Assembly (NCBI RefSeq): GCF_014822185.1
Contig: NZ_QVLR01000041.1
Coordinates: 1 to 64,000 of the forward strand
DNA: 64,000 nucleotides
Source of the DNA: Azoarcus sp. Aa7
Lineage (GTDB): Bacteria > Pseudomonadota > Gammaproteobacteria > Burkholderiales > Rhodocyclaceae
Direction: 5' to 3'
The notes beneath the pieces were generated by a model. That model saw only the letters and a list, made by a program, of their open reading frames with translations. It searched no databases and was not told where the DNA came from. Each line of letters starts with the position of its first letter. Within the stretch, counting starts at the first letter, position 1. The translations under genes were made by a program, and so were the position numbers. Below, in pieces: positions 32,166 to 41,632 of the stretch.

Positions 32166-34625
32166 ATGAACACCCCCCACGCCCTGTCCAGAACCGACGC
32201 ACTGGTCGCAGTGCTCGCCCGCATGCTCATTCGCTGGCGCAAACCGCTGGGGGCCTTCTTCCTGCTTGTGACGATCGGCCTCGGCTACTCGGCCCTGAGC
32301 ACCCGGCTGGATCCCGGCTTCAACAAGCTGATTCCCCTCAAGCACGAATACATGGCGGCCTTTCTGAAGCATTCGACCACTTTCTCGGGGGCCAACCGGA
32401 TCCTCGTGAACGTGCAGTGGAAGGGCGAAGGCGACATCTACAATGCCGAGTTCCTGCCGCTCCTGCGCAAGGTGAACGATGAAGTCTTCTTCACCCCTGG
32501 CGTGAACCGCGCCAGCGTGCGCTCGATCTTCACGCCGAATGTGCGATATATCGAGGTGACGGAAGAAGGCTTCACGGGCGACGTCGTGATTCCCGCGCGC
32601 TTCGAGACCGACGAGCGGGGACTCAATCAGGTCCGCGCCAACGTCGCGAAGTCCGGCCAGATCGGCCGCCTCGTCGCCAATGATCTGAAATCCGCCCTCG
32701 TGCAGGCCGACCTGCTGGAGGTCAACCCCGACACCGGCGCAAAGCTCGACTACGCCGAGGTCGCCCGCAAGCTCGAGGCCATCCGCACCCAATTCGACAG
32801 CGACAAGGTCGACATCCAGATCGTGGGCTTCGCCAAGGTCATGGGCGACGTGATGGAAGGCCTCTCCACCGTCGTCGCCTTCTTCGCCATCGCCTTCGTG
32901 ATCACCTCGCTGCTGCTGTGGGCGTACTCGCGCTCGCTCAAGCTCACCGTGCTGGCCATCGCCGTGGCGCTGCTGCCGGTGATCTGGCTGCTGGGCCTGC
33001 TGCCCCTGCTCGGCTACGGCATCGATCCGATGTCGGTGCTGGTACCCTTCCTGATCTTCTCGATCGGCGTTTCCCATGCGGTGCAGATGACCAACGCCTG
33101 GAAGCAGGACGTGCTCGCGGGCGAGACCGCGATGGAGGCAGCCGAGGGCGCGTTCCGCAAGCTCGCCGTACCGGGCATCATGGCCCTGCTGGCCAACGCG
33201 CTCGGCTTCCTCGTGATCATGGTGATCGACATCCCCATCGTGCATGAACTGGGCCTCACCGCTTGCCTGGGCGTCGGGCTGATGATCATGACCAACAAGA
33301 TGTTCATGCCCATCATCCTGTCGCACCTTCACCTCGAGCGCATGGCGCTGAACCAGCCGGTGGACAACAAGGAAAAGCACCCGGCCTGGTGGAAACTGTC
33401 GGCCCTGTCGGAGCCGCGCCCGGCACTGGTCACCTTCGGCGTGATGCTGGCGCTCCTCGCCGCCGCCACCTATTACTCGCGCCAACTGCAGACCGGCGAC
33501 ATCGGCAGCGGCGTGCCGGAACTGCGTGCCGACTCGCGCTACAACCAGGACAACGAGACGATCATCAGCAACTACTCGATTGGCATGGACGTGCTGTCAG
33601 TCTATGTCGAGACCGAGAACCTGACCGAGGCCTGCCTCAACTGGGAGGTCATGAACGCCGTCGAGCGCTTCGATTTCCACATGCGCGGCGTCGATGGAGT
33701 CCAGTCAGTGAATACCGTCGCCGGGCTGGCGAAGCTCTTCGCCGCCGGCAACAACGAGGCCAATCCGCGCTGGGCCGCCCTGCAACGCACCGAAGCCGCG
33801 CTGCGCACCGGCAGCCGCGCCGCAAACCCGGAGCTGGGCTTCAACTCGGCCGGTTGCAAAACCATCCATCTGGCCGTCTATCTCAACGATCACCAGGGCC
33901 CGACGCTCAAGCACGTGGTCGATGAGGTGAGCAAGTTCATCGCCGAGGACAAGACCCCCAACGTCACCTTCCGCCTCGCGGGCGGCAATGCCGGCGTGGC
34001 GGTGGCGACGAACGAGGCCGTCGAGCGGGCCGAGGTGCAGATGCTGGCCTCGATCTTCGCGTCGATCTCGTTCCTGTGCTGGCTCACCTTCCGCTCCTGG
34101 CGAGCGGTGTTGTGCGTGGTCGTGCCGCTGACGCTCGTGACGATCATGTGCAATGCGCTGATGGCCTTGCTCGGCATCGGCCTCAAGGTCGCCACCCTGC
34201 CGGTGATTGCGCTGGGCGTGGGCGTAGGTGTCGACTACGGCATCTACATCTACGAGCGCATGCAGCACGAGCTGGCCGATCGCGGCTACACCCTGCGCGA
34301 GGCCTTCTACGAGGCGATGCGCCAGCGCGGTACGGCGGCGGTCTTCACGGCGGTGACGATGTCGATCGGGGTAGGCACCTGGGCGTTCTCGGCACTGAAA
34401 TTCCAGGCCGACATGGGCGTGCTGCTCGCCTTCATGTTTTTGGTGAACGTGCTCGGAGCGATCTTCCTGCTCCCCGCCCTTGCCTGCTGGCTTGGCGTGG
34501 GCCGCCGCGAAACTGCCGGCGCCGCTCAGCCCTCGCCCGCAGCTTCCGCCCGTGCCGAAGCGTTCGGGACGCGAATGAACCGCAGCACCGACAAAGGCGT
34601 GGTGGCGCAGCCCCTGCGCCCCTGA
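32166..34625 (+). CDS. RND superfamily / MMPL-type transporter
   Basis: An 819-residue inner-membrane protein. One TM segment near residues 28-45 precedes a large periplasmic loop. TM segments cluster near residues 230-390, then a second loop and a second cluster near 620-780. The motif GVGVGVDYGIYIYERMQ in the second half is typical of MMPL/RND-type proteins. DUF1302 and DUF1329 genes, commonly found with such exporters, lie at 50-53 kb. Direction of transport and substrate are unproven; steroids are likely by context. Confidence 0.88.
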   Translation: MNTPHALSRTDALVAVLARMLIRWRKPLGAFFLLVTIGLGYSALSTRLDPGFNKLIPLKHEYMAAFLKHSTTFSGANRILVNVQWKGEGDIYNAEFLPLLRKVNDEVFFTPGVNRASVRSIFTPNVRYIEVTEEGFTGDVVIPARFETDERGLNQVRANVAKSGQIGRLVANDLKSALVQADLLEVNPDTGAKLDYAEVARKLEAIRTQFDSDKVDIQIVGFAKVMGDVMEGLSTVVAFFAIAFVITSLLLWAYSRSLKLTVLAIAVALLPVIWLLGLLPLLGYGIDPMSVLVPFLIFSIGVSHAVQMTNAWKQDVLAGETAMEAAEGAFRKLAVPGIMALLANALGFLVIMVIDIPIVHELGLTACLGVGLMIMTNKMFMPIILSHLHLERMALNQPVDNKEKHPAWWKLSALSEPRPALVTFGVMLALLAAATYYSRQLQTGDIGSGVPELRADSRYNQDNETIISNYSIGMDVLSVYVETENLTEACLNWEVMNAVERFDFHMRGVDGVQSVNTVAGLAKLFAAGNNEANPRWAALQRTEAALRTGSRAANPELGFNSAGCKTIHLAVYLNDHQGPTLKHVVDEVSKFIAEDKTPNVTFRLAGGNAGVAVATNEAVERAEVQMLASIFASISFLCWLTFRSWRAVLCVVVPLTLVTIMCNALMALLGIGLKVATLPVIALGVGVGVDYGIYIYERMQHELADRGYTLREAFYEAMRQRGTAAVFTAVTMSIGVGTWAFSALKFQADMGVLLAFMFLVNVLGAIFLLPALACWLGVGRRETAGAAQPSPAASARAEAFGTRMNRSTDKGVVAQPLRP

Positions 34626-34651
34626 GCACCGGCCCGGCCGGATCGGACAAG

Positions 34652-34683
34652 GGGCGCCGCCGCAAGGTCGGCGCCCTTTTCAT
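34652..34683 (+). terminator. Rho-independent terminator after the RND gene
   Basis: GGGCGCCG (34652-34659) pairs with CGGCGCCC (34669-34676), followed by TTTTCATTT. It lies 26 nt past the RND stop codon. Confidence 0.9.
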
Positions 34684-34686
34684 TTC

Positions 34687-35388
34687 TCAAGGCACCTGCC
34701 GGCCGGATTCCTCCACCCCCTCGCGCGAGTTGTTGATCGCACGCGCGATGCGCACCAGCATCGGCACCAGCGATGGCGACTGCAGCAATTCCGGGCGCTC
34801 TTCGACGAGGGTCGCGAGGATGCTGCGCATGCCGCGCACGAGCATGAATGACGCCAGTTGCGTGTCGGCCTCGCCAACCACGTCCGCATGCTGCTTGAGC
34901 AGCATTTCCGCGCTCGCGACGAGCTGCTCGGAGGTGCGCGAGCCGCGGCCCAGCCCCTGCGCGCGGCCGAACTGCATGTGGCGAGCGTAGCGCTGGTAGA
35001 AGTCCCGCCCCAGCGAGTACAGGCGTGTTTCGGTGCGCACCGTATTGCGGAACAGCGCCTGCAGCATCTCGTCGAGCGACTTGCGGTGCAGGCGGAAGAG
35101 TTCCGGTGACGCCGCCTCGGACTCCTCGTCCATCACGCGCTTGCTGATCTCGATGAGGATCGCCTCCTTGTTCGGGAAGTACTGATACACCGCACCGACG
35201 GAGACGCCGGCCCGCGCCGCGATCTTGCGCGTCGTCACCGCATCGACCCCCTGGACCCGCAGGATCTCGCTCGCCGCCTCGAGGATGGTTTCCACCGTGA
35301 AGCGTGCTCGCGCCTGGGACGGCGTGGCGCGCGGTGCAGCGCTGTCGGCGCCCGCAGGCGTTGTCGCCCGCCCTGCCCCCTTGCTCAT
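34687..35388 (-). CDS. TetR-family transcriptional regulator
   Basis: About 233 residues from the ATG at 35388 (MSKGAGRATT), with AAGGGAGA upstream. The helix-turn-helix is VTTRKIAARAGVSVGAVYQYFPNKEAIL, near residues 50-77. The ligand domain is helical. It is divergent from the thiolase-led beta-oxidation operon that starts at 35660, the natural target. A spaced inverted repeat (CAGTGCT...AGCACTG) at 35477-35506 may be its operator. It carries no copy of the TCGTCY-N4-RGACKA motif. Confidence 0.87.
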   Translation of the reverse strand: MSKGAGRATTPAGADSAAPRATPSQARARFTVETILEAASEILRVQGVDAVTTRKIAARAGVSVGAVYQYFPNKEAILIEISKRVMDEESEAASPELFRLHRKSLDEMLQALFRNTVRTETRLYSLGRDFYQRYARHMQFGRAQGLGRGSRTSEQLVASAEMLLKQHADVVGEADTQLASFMLVRGMRSILATLVEERPELLQSPSLVPMLVRIARAINNSREGVEESGRQVP

Positions 35389-35476
35389 GGTGATGTCTCC
35401 CTTTCTCTCCGCTGCGGAGGCTATCCGGCCGCGCAATCTGTTCGGTTTTCTGCAACGCACAAAACGCATTGCACTT

Positions 35477-35506
35477 CAGTGCTTTACGAATTATAGCGGA
35501 GCACTG
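35477..35506. promoter_or_regulatory. Inverted repeat in the divergent TetR/thiolase promoter
   Basis: CAGTGCT at 35477-35483 and AGCACTG at 35500-35506 are exact complements separated by 16 AT-rich bases. A binding site for the TetR protein encoded next door is plausible. Confidence 0.5.
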
Positions 35507-35659
35507 TTCGGCTTATTGCTCACATTTACATGGCGCGACCACACCTGCCATACGATTGCCCCGTACCCCCGATCGACGCTTGGCCTGCACCGCAGCGCGA
35601 CGGCTTCAAGGCGACGACGGGCGAGCATCTTCGACTCACGAACCGAACAAAGGACTGTC

Positions 35660-36868
35660 ATGACGGACGTCTTCATCTACGACCACGTGCGCACCCCCCG
35701 CGGCAAGGGCAAGGCCGACGGCGCGCTCGCCGAGATCACCCCGGTGCAACTTGCCGCGCAGATGCTGCAGGCCGTGCGCGACCGCAACCAGCTCGACTCC
35801 GCGCTCGTCGAGGACGTGTTCCTCGGCTGCGTGTGCCCGGTCGGCGAACAGGGGGGCAACATCGCCCGCGTCGCGGCGCTCGTCGCAGGTTTCGACCACG
35901 GCGTGCCCGGCGTCCAGGTTAACCGCTACTGCGGTTCGGGCCTCGAGGCGGTGAACTTCGCGGCCGCGAAAGTCGCCAGCGGGCAGATCGACATGGCGAT
36001 CGGCGGGGGCGTCGAGAGCATGTCGCGTGTGCCGATGGGCAGCGACGGCGGCGCGATGGCGCTCGACCCGCAGGTGGCCTTCAAGATGTACTTCACGATG
36101 CAGGGCGTGAGCGCCGACCTGCTGTCGACGCTGCACGGCTTCACGCGCGAACAATGCGACGCCTACGCGGTGGAGAGCCAGCGGCGCGCCGCGCAGGCGT
36201 GGGCGAACGGCTGGTTCGCCCGCTCGGTGGTGCCGGTGAAGGATGTGCTCGGCCTGCCCGTACTCTCTCAGGACGAGGCGATCCGCCCCGAGACCACACA
36301 CGAATCGCTGGCCGCGCTCAAGCCCTCCTTCCTCGACATGGGCACGCAGTACGGCTTCGACGGCGTCGCGCTGCTGAAGTACCCGCAGCTCGAAGCGATC
36401 GATCACATGCATCACGCCGGCAACAGCTCCGGCATCGTCGATGGCGCCGCGGCGGTGCTCGTCGGCAACCGCGAGATCGGCGCACGCACGGGCCTCAAGC
36501 CGCGCGCTCGCATCCGCTCGGTTGCGACGGTCGGTTCGGAGCCGACGCTGATGCTCGACGCGCCAAGCTTCGCGGCGCAGAAGGCGCTGAAAAAGGCCGG
36601 CATGAACGCTTCGGACATCGGCTTGTGGGAGCTGAACGAGGCCTTCTCGTCGGTCGTCCTGTGCCTGATGGAGCGCCTCGACGTGCCGCACGAGCGGATC
36701 AACGTGAATGGCGGGGCGATCGCGATGGGACACCCGCTGGGTGCGACCGGCGCCATGATCCTCGGCACCCTCCTCGACGAGATGGAGCGCCGCCAGGTCG
36801 GCACCGGCCTCGTCACGTTGTGCGAGGCCGCCGGCATGGGCACGGCGACCATCATCGAGCTCGTCTAA
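35660..36868 (+). CDS. Acetyl-CoA acetyltransferase (thiolase)
   Basis: A 402-residue degradative thiolase. The nucleophile is Cys91 (NRYCGSGLEA), the base His358 (MGHPLGATGA) and the second cysteine Cys388 (TLCEAAGMG). The ATG at 35660 has AAAGGA upstream. It is the first gene of the plus-strand operon running to 45474. It fits the thiolytic release step of side-chain beta-oxidation. A family member closer to FadA5 cannot be ruled out here. Confidence 0.88.
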   Translation: MTDVFIYDHVRTPRGKGKADGALAEITPVQLAAQMLQAVRDRNQLDSALVEDVFLGCVCPVGEQGGNIARVAALVAGFDHGVPGVQVNRYCGSGLEAVNFAAAKVASGQIDMAIGGGVESMSRVPMGSDGGAMALDPQVAFKMYFTMQGVSADLLSTLHGFTREQCDAYAVESQRRAAQAWANGWFARSVVPVKDVLGLPVLSQDEAIRPETTHESLAALKPSFLDMGTQYGFDGVALLKYPQLEAIDHMHHAGNSSGIVDGAAAVLVGNREIGARTGLKPRARIRSVATVGSEPTLMLDAPSFAAQKALKKAGMNASDIGLWELNEAFSSVVLCLMERLDVPHERINVNGGAIAMGHPLGATGAMILGTLLDEMERRQVGTGLVTLCEAAGMGTATIIELV

Positions 36869-36908
36869 TACCTCGGCAATCAACAATATGACATCTGCTC
36901 GGGCACGG

Positions 36909-37010
36909 TATTCCTCCCCCTTCAAGGGGGAGGTTAGGAGGGGGATGGGTTTCTGCGGCGTGTGCTTAACCCATCCCCACCCCAACCCTCCCCTTGAAGG
37001 GGAGGGAGTG
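36909..37010. repeat. MITE-like intergenic repeat, copy 1
   Basis: A 102-bp fold-back sequence. It begins with a near-palindrome CCTCCCCCTTCAAGGGGGAGG and ends with CCTCCCCTTGAAGGGGAGG, with complementary inner arms (GGATGGGTT and AACCCATCC). A longer copy lies at 63586-63752. It sits between the thiolase and FadB genes, both on the plus strand, and could affect the mRNA between them. Confidence 0.8.
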
Positions 37011-37051
37011 ACGTGCAGCACATCGGAATAAATTAAGGAATCGCCCCCATC

Positions 37052-39232
37052 ATGACTGAAGTCATCCATATCTCGGTGGACGCCGACGGCATCGCCACCC
37101 TCCTCTTCGACCGCACGGACAGTGCCATGAACACGATGGACATGAAGTTCATGGACGAGATGGAGGCGGCGGTCGAGCGCCTCGTCAAGGACGACAGCAT
37201 CAAGGGCGCCATCTTCACCTCCGGCAAGCCCGTATTCGCCGCCGGAGCAGACCTGAAGGGAATCGAGGCCTCGCTCGAAGCGCAAGACACGCCGGTAGCC
37301 GAGCGCCTCGCACGCAATGCCTCATTGTCGAAGCTGCTGCGTCGCATGGAAACCTGCGGCAAGCCGGTCGCCTGCGCGATCAACGGCACCGCACTGGGCG
37401 GCGGAACCGAAATCGCACTCGCCTGCCATTACCGCGTCGTCGCCGACAGCAAGGGTATCCAGCTCGGCCTGCCCGAGGTCCAGGTCGGCCTGCTGCCCGG
37501 CGGCGGCGGCACCCAGCGCGTGTCGCGCCTCGTCGGCATCCAGGCGGCCGTGCCCGTGCTGATAGAAGGCCAGGCCCTCAGTGCGGAGAAGGCGCTCAAG
37601 ATGGGGCTGGTGCACAAGGTCGTGCCGGCCGAGGAGCTACTGGCGGAGGCCCGCCGCTGGCTGGTCGAAGAAGGCGACCCCGTGCAGCCGTGGGACAAGA
37701 AGGGTTTCAAGGTGCCGGGCGGCGCCGGGCCGACGACGCCGGCGATCGCGCAGATGCTCGTCGTGAGCAACGCGATGCTGCAAGCCAAGACCTTTCACAA
37801 CCTGCCCGCGCCGAAGGCCATCCTCTCGTGCCTGTACGAGGGGCCGCAGCTACCGATGGACAAGGCGCTCGAGGTCGAGGCCAAGTACTTCACGCTGCTG
37901 CAGCTCGACCCCGTGTCGCGCAACATGATCCGCACCCTGTTCATCAACAAGGGCAAGGCGGACAAGCTGATGCACCGCCCGGAAGGCGTCCCGAAGACCA
38001 CCTTCCGCAAGATCGGCGTCGTCGGCGCGGGGCTCATGGGGGCGGGTATCGCCTACCACTGTGCCAAGCTAGGCATCGAGACGGTGCTCATCGACCGTGA
38101 CCAGGCCGGCGCCGACAAGGGCAAGGCCTACTCGGTGAAGCGCCTCGAAAAGGACATCGCCAAGGGGCGCATGACGCAGGAGAAGGCCGACGCGATCCTC
38201 GCCCGCATCCATCCGACCACCGATTACGCCGGTCTCGCCGACGTCGACCTCGTCGTCGAGGCGGTCTTCGAGGACCGGGCGATCAAGGCGGAGGTCACGC
38301 GCAGGCTGGAGGCCGTGCTGCCCAAAGATGCCGTGATCGCCTCGAACACCTCGGGCCTGCCGATCACCGAACTCGCCGAGGCCGGCGCGCGCCCGGAAAA
38401 CTTCATCGGCATGCACTTCTTCTCGCCGGTCGAGCGCATGCCCCTCGTCGAGATCATCCGCGGCCGCAAGACCTCCGCGGAAACGTTGGCGCGCGCGCTG
38501 GATCTGGTGCAGGCGATGAAGAAGACTCCCATCGTCGTCAATGACGGGCCCGGCTTCTTCACCAGCCGCTTCATCGGTGCCTACGTCAACGAGAGCCTCG
38601 CGATGGTCACCGAGGGCGTGAATCCCGCGCTGATCGAGAACGCCGCGAAGATGGCCGGCATCCCGGTCGGCCCGCTCACGGTGTCGGACGAGATCGGTCT
38701 AGACACTGCCTACCACGCGAGCCAGCAACGCAAGAAGGATGAAGGCGCCGCATTCAGGGAGACGCCCACCTTCCTTCTCGTCGAGAAGCTGGTCGGCGAA
38801 CTGGGCCGCCACGGGCGCAAGAACGGCAAGGGCTTCTTCGACTATGCCGCCGACGGTAGCAAACGCCTGTGGAAGGGGCTGGCCGAACTGTTCCCGCCGC
38901 TCGCCGAGCAGCCGACGGTCGACGAGGTCAAGGCGCGCATGCTCTACGCACAACTCGTCGATGCCGCCAAGGCGATGGCCGACGGCATCGTGATCGACCC
39001 GGCCGACGGTGATGTCGGGGCAATTCTCGGCGTCGGCTTCCCGGCCTACCTCGGTGGCCCGTTCTCGATGATGGACACCATCGGCATCGAACGTGTGGTC
39101 AGCGAATGCGACCGCCTCGCGGCATGCTACGGCAATCAGTACGCCGCCCCGCAACTGTTGCGCGACATGGCCGCGGAAGGCCTGAGCTTCTACGGCGCGC
39201 GCCGGGTGACACCGCCCGCCGCGGCACGCTGA
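37052..39232 (+). CDS. Multifunctional FadB-like enoyl-CoA hydratase / 3-hydroxyacyl-CoA dehydrogenase
   Basis: A 726-residue fusion. The N-terminal crotonase domain carries the two catalytic glutamates Glu120 (GGGTE) and Glu142 (LPEVQVGLLPGGGG). The NAD-binding domain begins near residue 325 with GVVGAGLMGAGIA, followed by NTSGLPI and HFFSPVERMPLVEII. The C-terminal dehydrogenase domain reaches GPFSMMDTIG near the end. Full length for the family. It supplies hydration and oxidation of side-chain or ring-fragment acyl-CoAs. Confidence 0.92.
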   Translation: MTEVIHISVDADGIATLLFDRTDSAMNTMDMKFMDEMEAAVERLVKDDSIKGAIFTSGKPVFAAGADLKGIEASLEAQDTPVAERLARNASLSKLLRRMETCGKPVACAINGTALGGGTEIALACHYRVVADSKGIQLGLPEVQVGLLPGGGGTQRVSRLVGIQAAVPVLIEGQALSAEKALKMGLVHKVVPAEELLAEARRWLVEEGDPVQPWDKKGFKVPGGAGPTTPAIAQMLVVSNAMLQAKTFHNLPAPKAILSCLYEGPQLPMDKALEVEAKYFTLLQLDPVSRNMIRTLFINKGKADKLMHRPEGVPKTTFRKIGVVGAGLMGAGIAYHCAKLGIETVLIDRDQAGADKGKAYSVKRLEKDIAKGRMTQEKADAILARIHPTTDYAGLADVDLVVEAVFEDRAIKAEVTRRLEAVLPKDAVIASNTSGLPITELAEAGARPENFIGMHFFSPVERMPLVEIIRGRKTSAETLARALDLVQAMKKTPIVVNDGPGFFTSRFIGAYVNESLAMVTEGVNPALIENAAKMAGIPVGPLTVSDEIGLDTAYHASQQRKKDEGAAFRETPTFLLVEKLVGELGRHGRKNGKGFFDYAADGSKRLWKGLAELFPPLAEQPTVDEVKARMLYAQLVDAAKAMADGIVIDPADGDVGAILGVGFPAYLGGPFSMMDTIGIERVVSECDRLAACYGNQYAAPQLLRDMAAEGLSFYGARRVTPPAAAR

Positions 39233-39280
39233 CGGACGCCCCCAGGCCCCCATGCACGCCCCCATAGCCAGGAGCACAAC

Positions 39281-40369
39281 GTGAATTTCGATTTTTCCGA
39301 CGACCAGCGCCTCCTGCAGGAAGCGGTACGCACCATGCTCGCCGAGAACAGCACCTCGCAGGCCGTACGCGAGGTCCTCGAAGGGCGAGCGACCCACTCG
39401 GCCAAGGTCTGGCAGAACCTCATCGAGATGGGCGCCGCCGCAGCCGCAATCCCCGAGTCCTATGGCGGCGCCGGTCTCGGCTATCTGGAACTATGCCTGG
39501 TGGCAGAGGAAGCCGGACGCCACCTCGCCGCCGTGCCGCTGTCGTCCAGCATCTACCTGGCCGCCGAGGCCTTGCAGCGGGCGGGCAGCGAAGCGCAGAA
39601 GCGGCGCTGGCTACCCGGGATCGCACAGGGCGAAGTGATCGCCACCGCGGCCTTCACCAGCGCCGAGCGCTACCGCGCACCGAGTCCCCTCAGCTTCGAC
39701 GGCCAGCGCCTGACTGGCACCAGTCCGGTCCTGCCCGACGGCGCCATCGCGCAGCTCGCGGTCCTGCAGGTCGGCAAGGATCTCGTCGTGGTCGACCTCA
39801 ACGGACCCGGCGTGCGCCGCACGGCGCTGCCGACCATCGACCCGACGCGCCCGCTGGCGCAGATCGAGTTTGCCGGGACGCCGGCAGAAAGGCTGGAGGC
39901 CGCCGATGGCGCGGCCGTCGCCGCCCGCGTGCTCGACGCGGCGGCGGTCCTGCTCGCCTTCGAGCAGGTCGGCGGCGCCGCCCGAATCCTCGAACTCGCA
40001 CGCGACTACTCGCTCGAGCGCAAGGCCTTCGGCCGCCAGATCGGCAGCTTCCAGGCACTCAAACACAAGATGGCCGACATCTATACGCGCATCGAGCTGG
40101 CGCGCGCGCACGCCTACTACGGCGCGTGGGCGTTGTCGTCCGACGCGCCGGAGCTGCCCCGCGCGGCCGCCGCCGCCCGCGTCGCGGCGACCCGCGCCTT
40201 CCTGATCGCGGCAGAGGAAGGCATCGAACTGCATGGCGGAATCGGTTTCACGTGGGAGATGGACTGCCACCTCTACTACCGCAGGGCGCGCCACCTCGCG
40301 CAACTGATCGGCAGCGAACACGCCTGGCGCGCGCGCCTCGCCGATGAACTGATCAAGGAGGCCGCGTAA
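39281..40369 (+). CDS. Acyl-CoA dehydrogenase, small subunit type
   Basis: A 362-residue ACAD starting MNFDFSDDQRLLQEAV. It has the shortened, divergent FAD region of beta-type subunits and the conserved SLERKAFGRQIGSFQALKHKMADI and EGIELHGGIGFTWEMD blocks. It is paired with the adjacent 409-aa gene 15 nt later. In steroid degraders such pairs form heterotetrameric ACADs for side-chain dehydrogenation (ChsE type). A GTG at 39281 starts the gene after AGGAGC. Confidence 0.87.
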   Translation: MNFDFSDDQRLLQEAVRTMLAENSTSQAVREVLEGRATHSAKVWQNLIEMGAAAAAIPESYGGAGLGYLELCLVAEEAGRHLAAVPLSSSIYLAAEALQRAGSEAQKRRWLPGIAQGEVIATAAFTSAERYRAPSPLSFDGQRLTGTSPVLPDGAIAQLAVLQVGKDLVVVDLNGPGVRRTALPTIDPTRPLAQIEFAGTPAERLEAADGAAVAARVLDAAAVLLAFEQVGGAARILELARDYSLERKAFGRQIGSFQALKHKMADIYTRIELARAHAYYGAWALSSDAPELPRAAAAARVAATRAFLIAAEEGIELHGGIGFTWEMDCHLYYRRARHLAQLIGSEHAWRARLADELIKEAA

Positions 40370-40384
40370 GCGGAGCACCGACAC

Positions 40385-41614
40385 ATGGACTTCAACGATT
40401 CCCCCGACGAAGCCGCTTTCCGCGAGGAAGTGCGCGGCTGGCTGGCGGCCAACGGCCGACGCCGCACGCGTCCCGACGAAGTATTCGGCGAAGGCCTCGA
40501 CGAGGCCGCGAAGCTCGCCCTCGCCAAGACCTGGCAGGCGAAGAAGGCCGCCGCCGGCTACGCCGCGATCACCTGGCCGCGCGAAGCGGGCGGGATGGGC
40601 GGCACGGCGATGCAGCAGGTGATCTATCAGCAGGAGGAAGCCGCCTACCTCGTGCCGCAGATGATCTTCGAGGTCAGCATCGGCATGGGCCTGCCCACCG
40701 TTCTGCGCTGGGCCGCGCCCGAGCTGAAGGCGCGCTTCCTGCGCCCGGGCCTCGCGGGCGAGGAGATCTGGTGCCAGCTCTTCTCCGAGCCCGGCGCCGG
40801 CTCGGACACCGGCGCGGTGCGCACGCGCGCGGTGCGCGACGGCGACGAGTGGCTCATCAACGGCCAGAAGGTGTGGACCTCGTCGGCGCATTTCGGCGAC
40901 TTCGGCATCCTCCTCGCGCGTACCGACTGGGACAAGCCCAAGCAGGACGGGCTCACGATGTTCATCGTCGACCTGAAGGCACCGGGCGTCGAGATCCGCC
41001 CGATCCACCAGATGTCCGGCGATTCCGAGTTCAACGAGGTGTTCTTCACCGACGTGCGCATCCCGGACCAATACCGCCTCGGCCCCGAGGGCGGCGGCTG
41101 GAAGGTGATGCTGAGCACGCTGATGCAGGAACGCCTGTCGGTCGGCGGCAACCTGCCGACCGACCTGCACCGGCACCTCATCGACCTTGCCCGGACCTGC
41201 GTCTGGGACGAGCGCCCCGCGATCGAGGATGCGCGGGTGCGCGCCCGCATCGCCGACGCCTACCTCGACCAGCAGGGCGTGTCACTGATCATCTCGCGCG
41301 GCCTGACCGCCCTGTCGAAGGGCAAGACGCCCGGACCCGAGATGTCCATCACCAAGCTCGTCGCCGCCAAGGCGATGCAGGAGATCTCGTCCTTCGCCAT
41401 GGAGCTGGCCGGTCCCGAAGGGTTGCTCGCATCGGAAGCGCTGGGCGGCGACTGGCCCTACCTGCAGCGCCTGTGGCTGGGCTCGCCGGGCGCGCGCATC
41501 GCGGGCGGCACGGACGAAGTCCTGCGGAACGTCATCGCCGAACGCGTGCTCGGCCTTCCCGGCGAGATCCGCACGGACCGCAAGGTGCCGTTCCGCGAGC
41601 TCGATCGCACCTGA
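40385..41614 (+). CDS. Acyl-CoA dehydrogenase, large subunit type
   Basis: A 409-residue ACAD with LFSEPGAGSDTGAV (FAD binding), NGQKVWTSSAHFGDFGILLART, and the C-terminal GGTDEVLRNVIAERVLGLP. It should carry the main FAD-binding residues of the pair with the 362-aa neighbour. Its place in a FadD-AMACR-FadB operon points to dehydrogenation of a steroid side-chain CoA ester. Spacing to both neighbours is under 20 nt. Confidence 0.9.
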   Translation: MDFNDSPDEAAFREEVRGWLAANGRRRTRPDEVFGEGLDEAAKLALAKTWQAKKAAAGYAAITWPREAGGMGGTAMQQVIYQQEEAAYLVPQMIFEVSIGMGLPTVLRWAAPELKARFLRPGLAGEEIWCQLFSEPGAGSDTGAVRTRAVRDGDEWLINGQKVWTSSAHFGDFGILLARTDWDKPKQDGLTMFIVDLKAPGVEIRPIHQMSGDSEFNEVFFTDVRIPDQYRLGPEGGGWKVMLSTLMQERLSVGGNLPTDLHRHLIDLARTCVWDERPAIEDARVRARIADAYLDQQGVSLIISRGLTALSKGKTPGPEMSITKLVAAKAMQEISSFAMELAGPEGLLASEALGGDWPYLQRLWLGSPGARIAGGTDEVLRNVIAERVLGLPGEIRTDRKVPFRELDRT

Positions 41615-41632
41615 GATGCAGAAGGACGCCCC

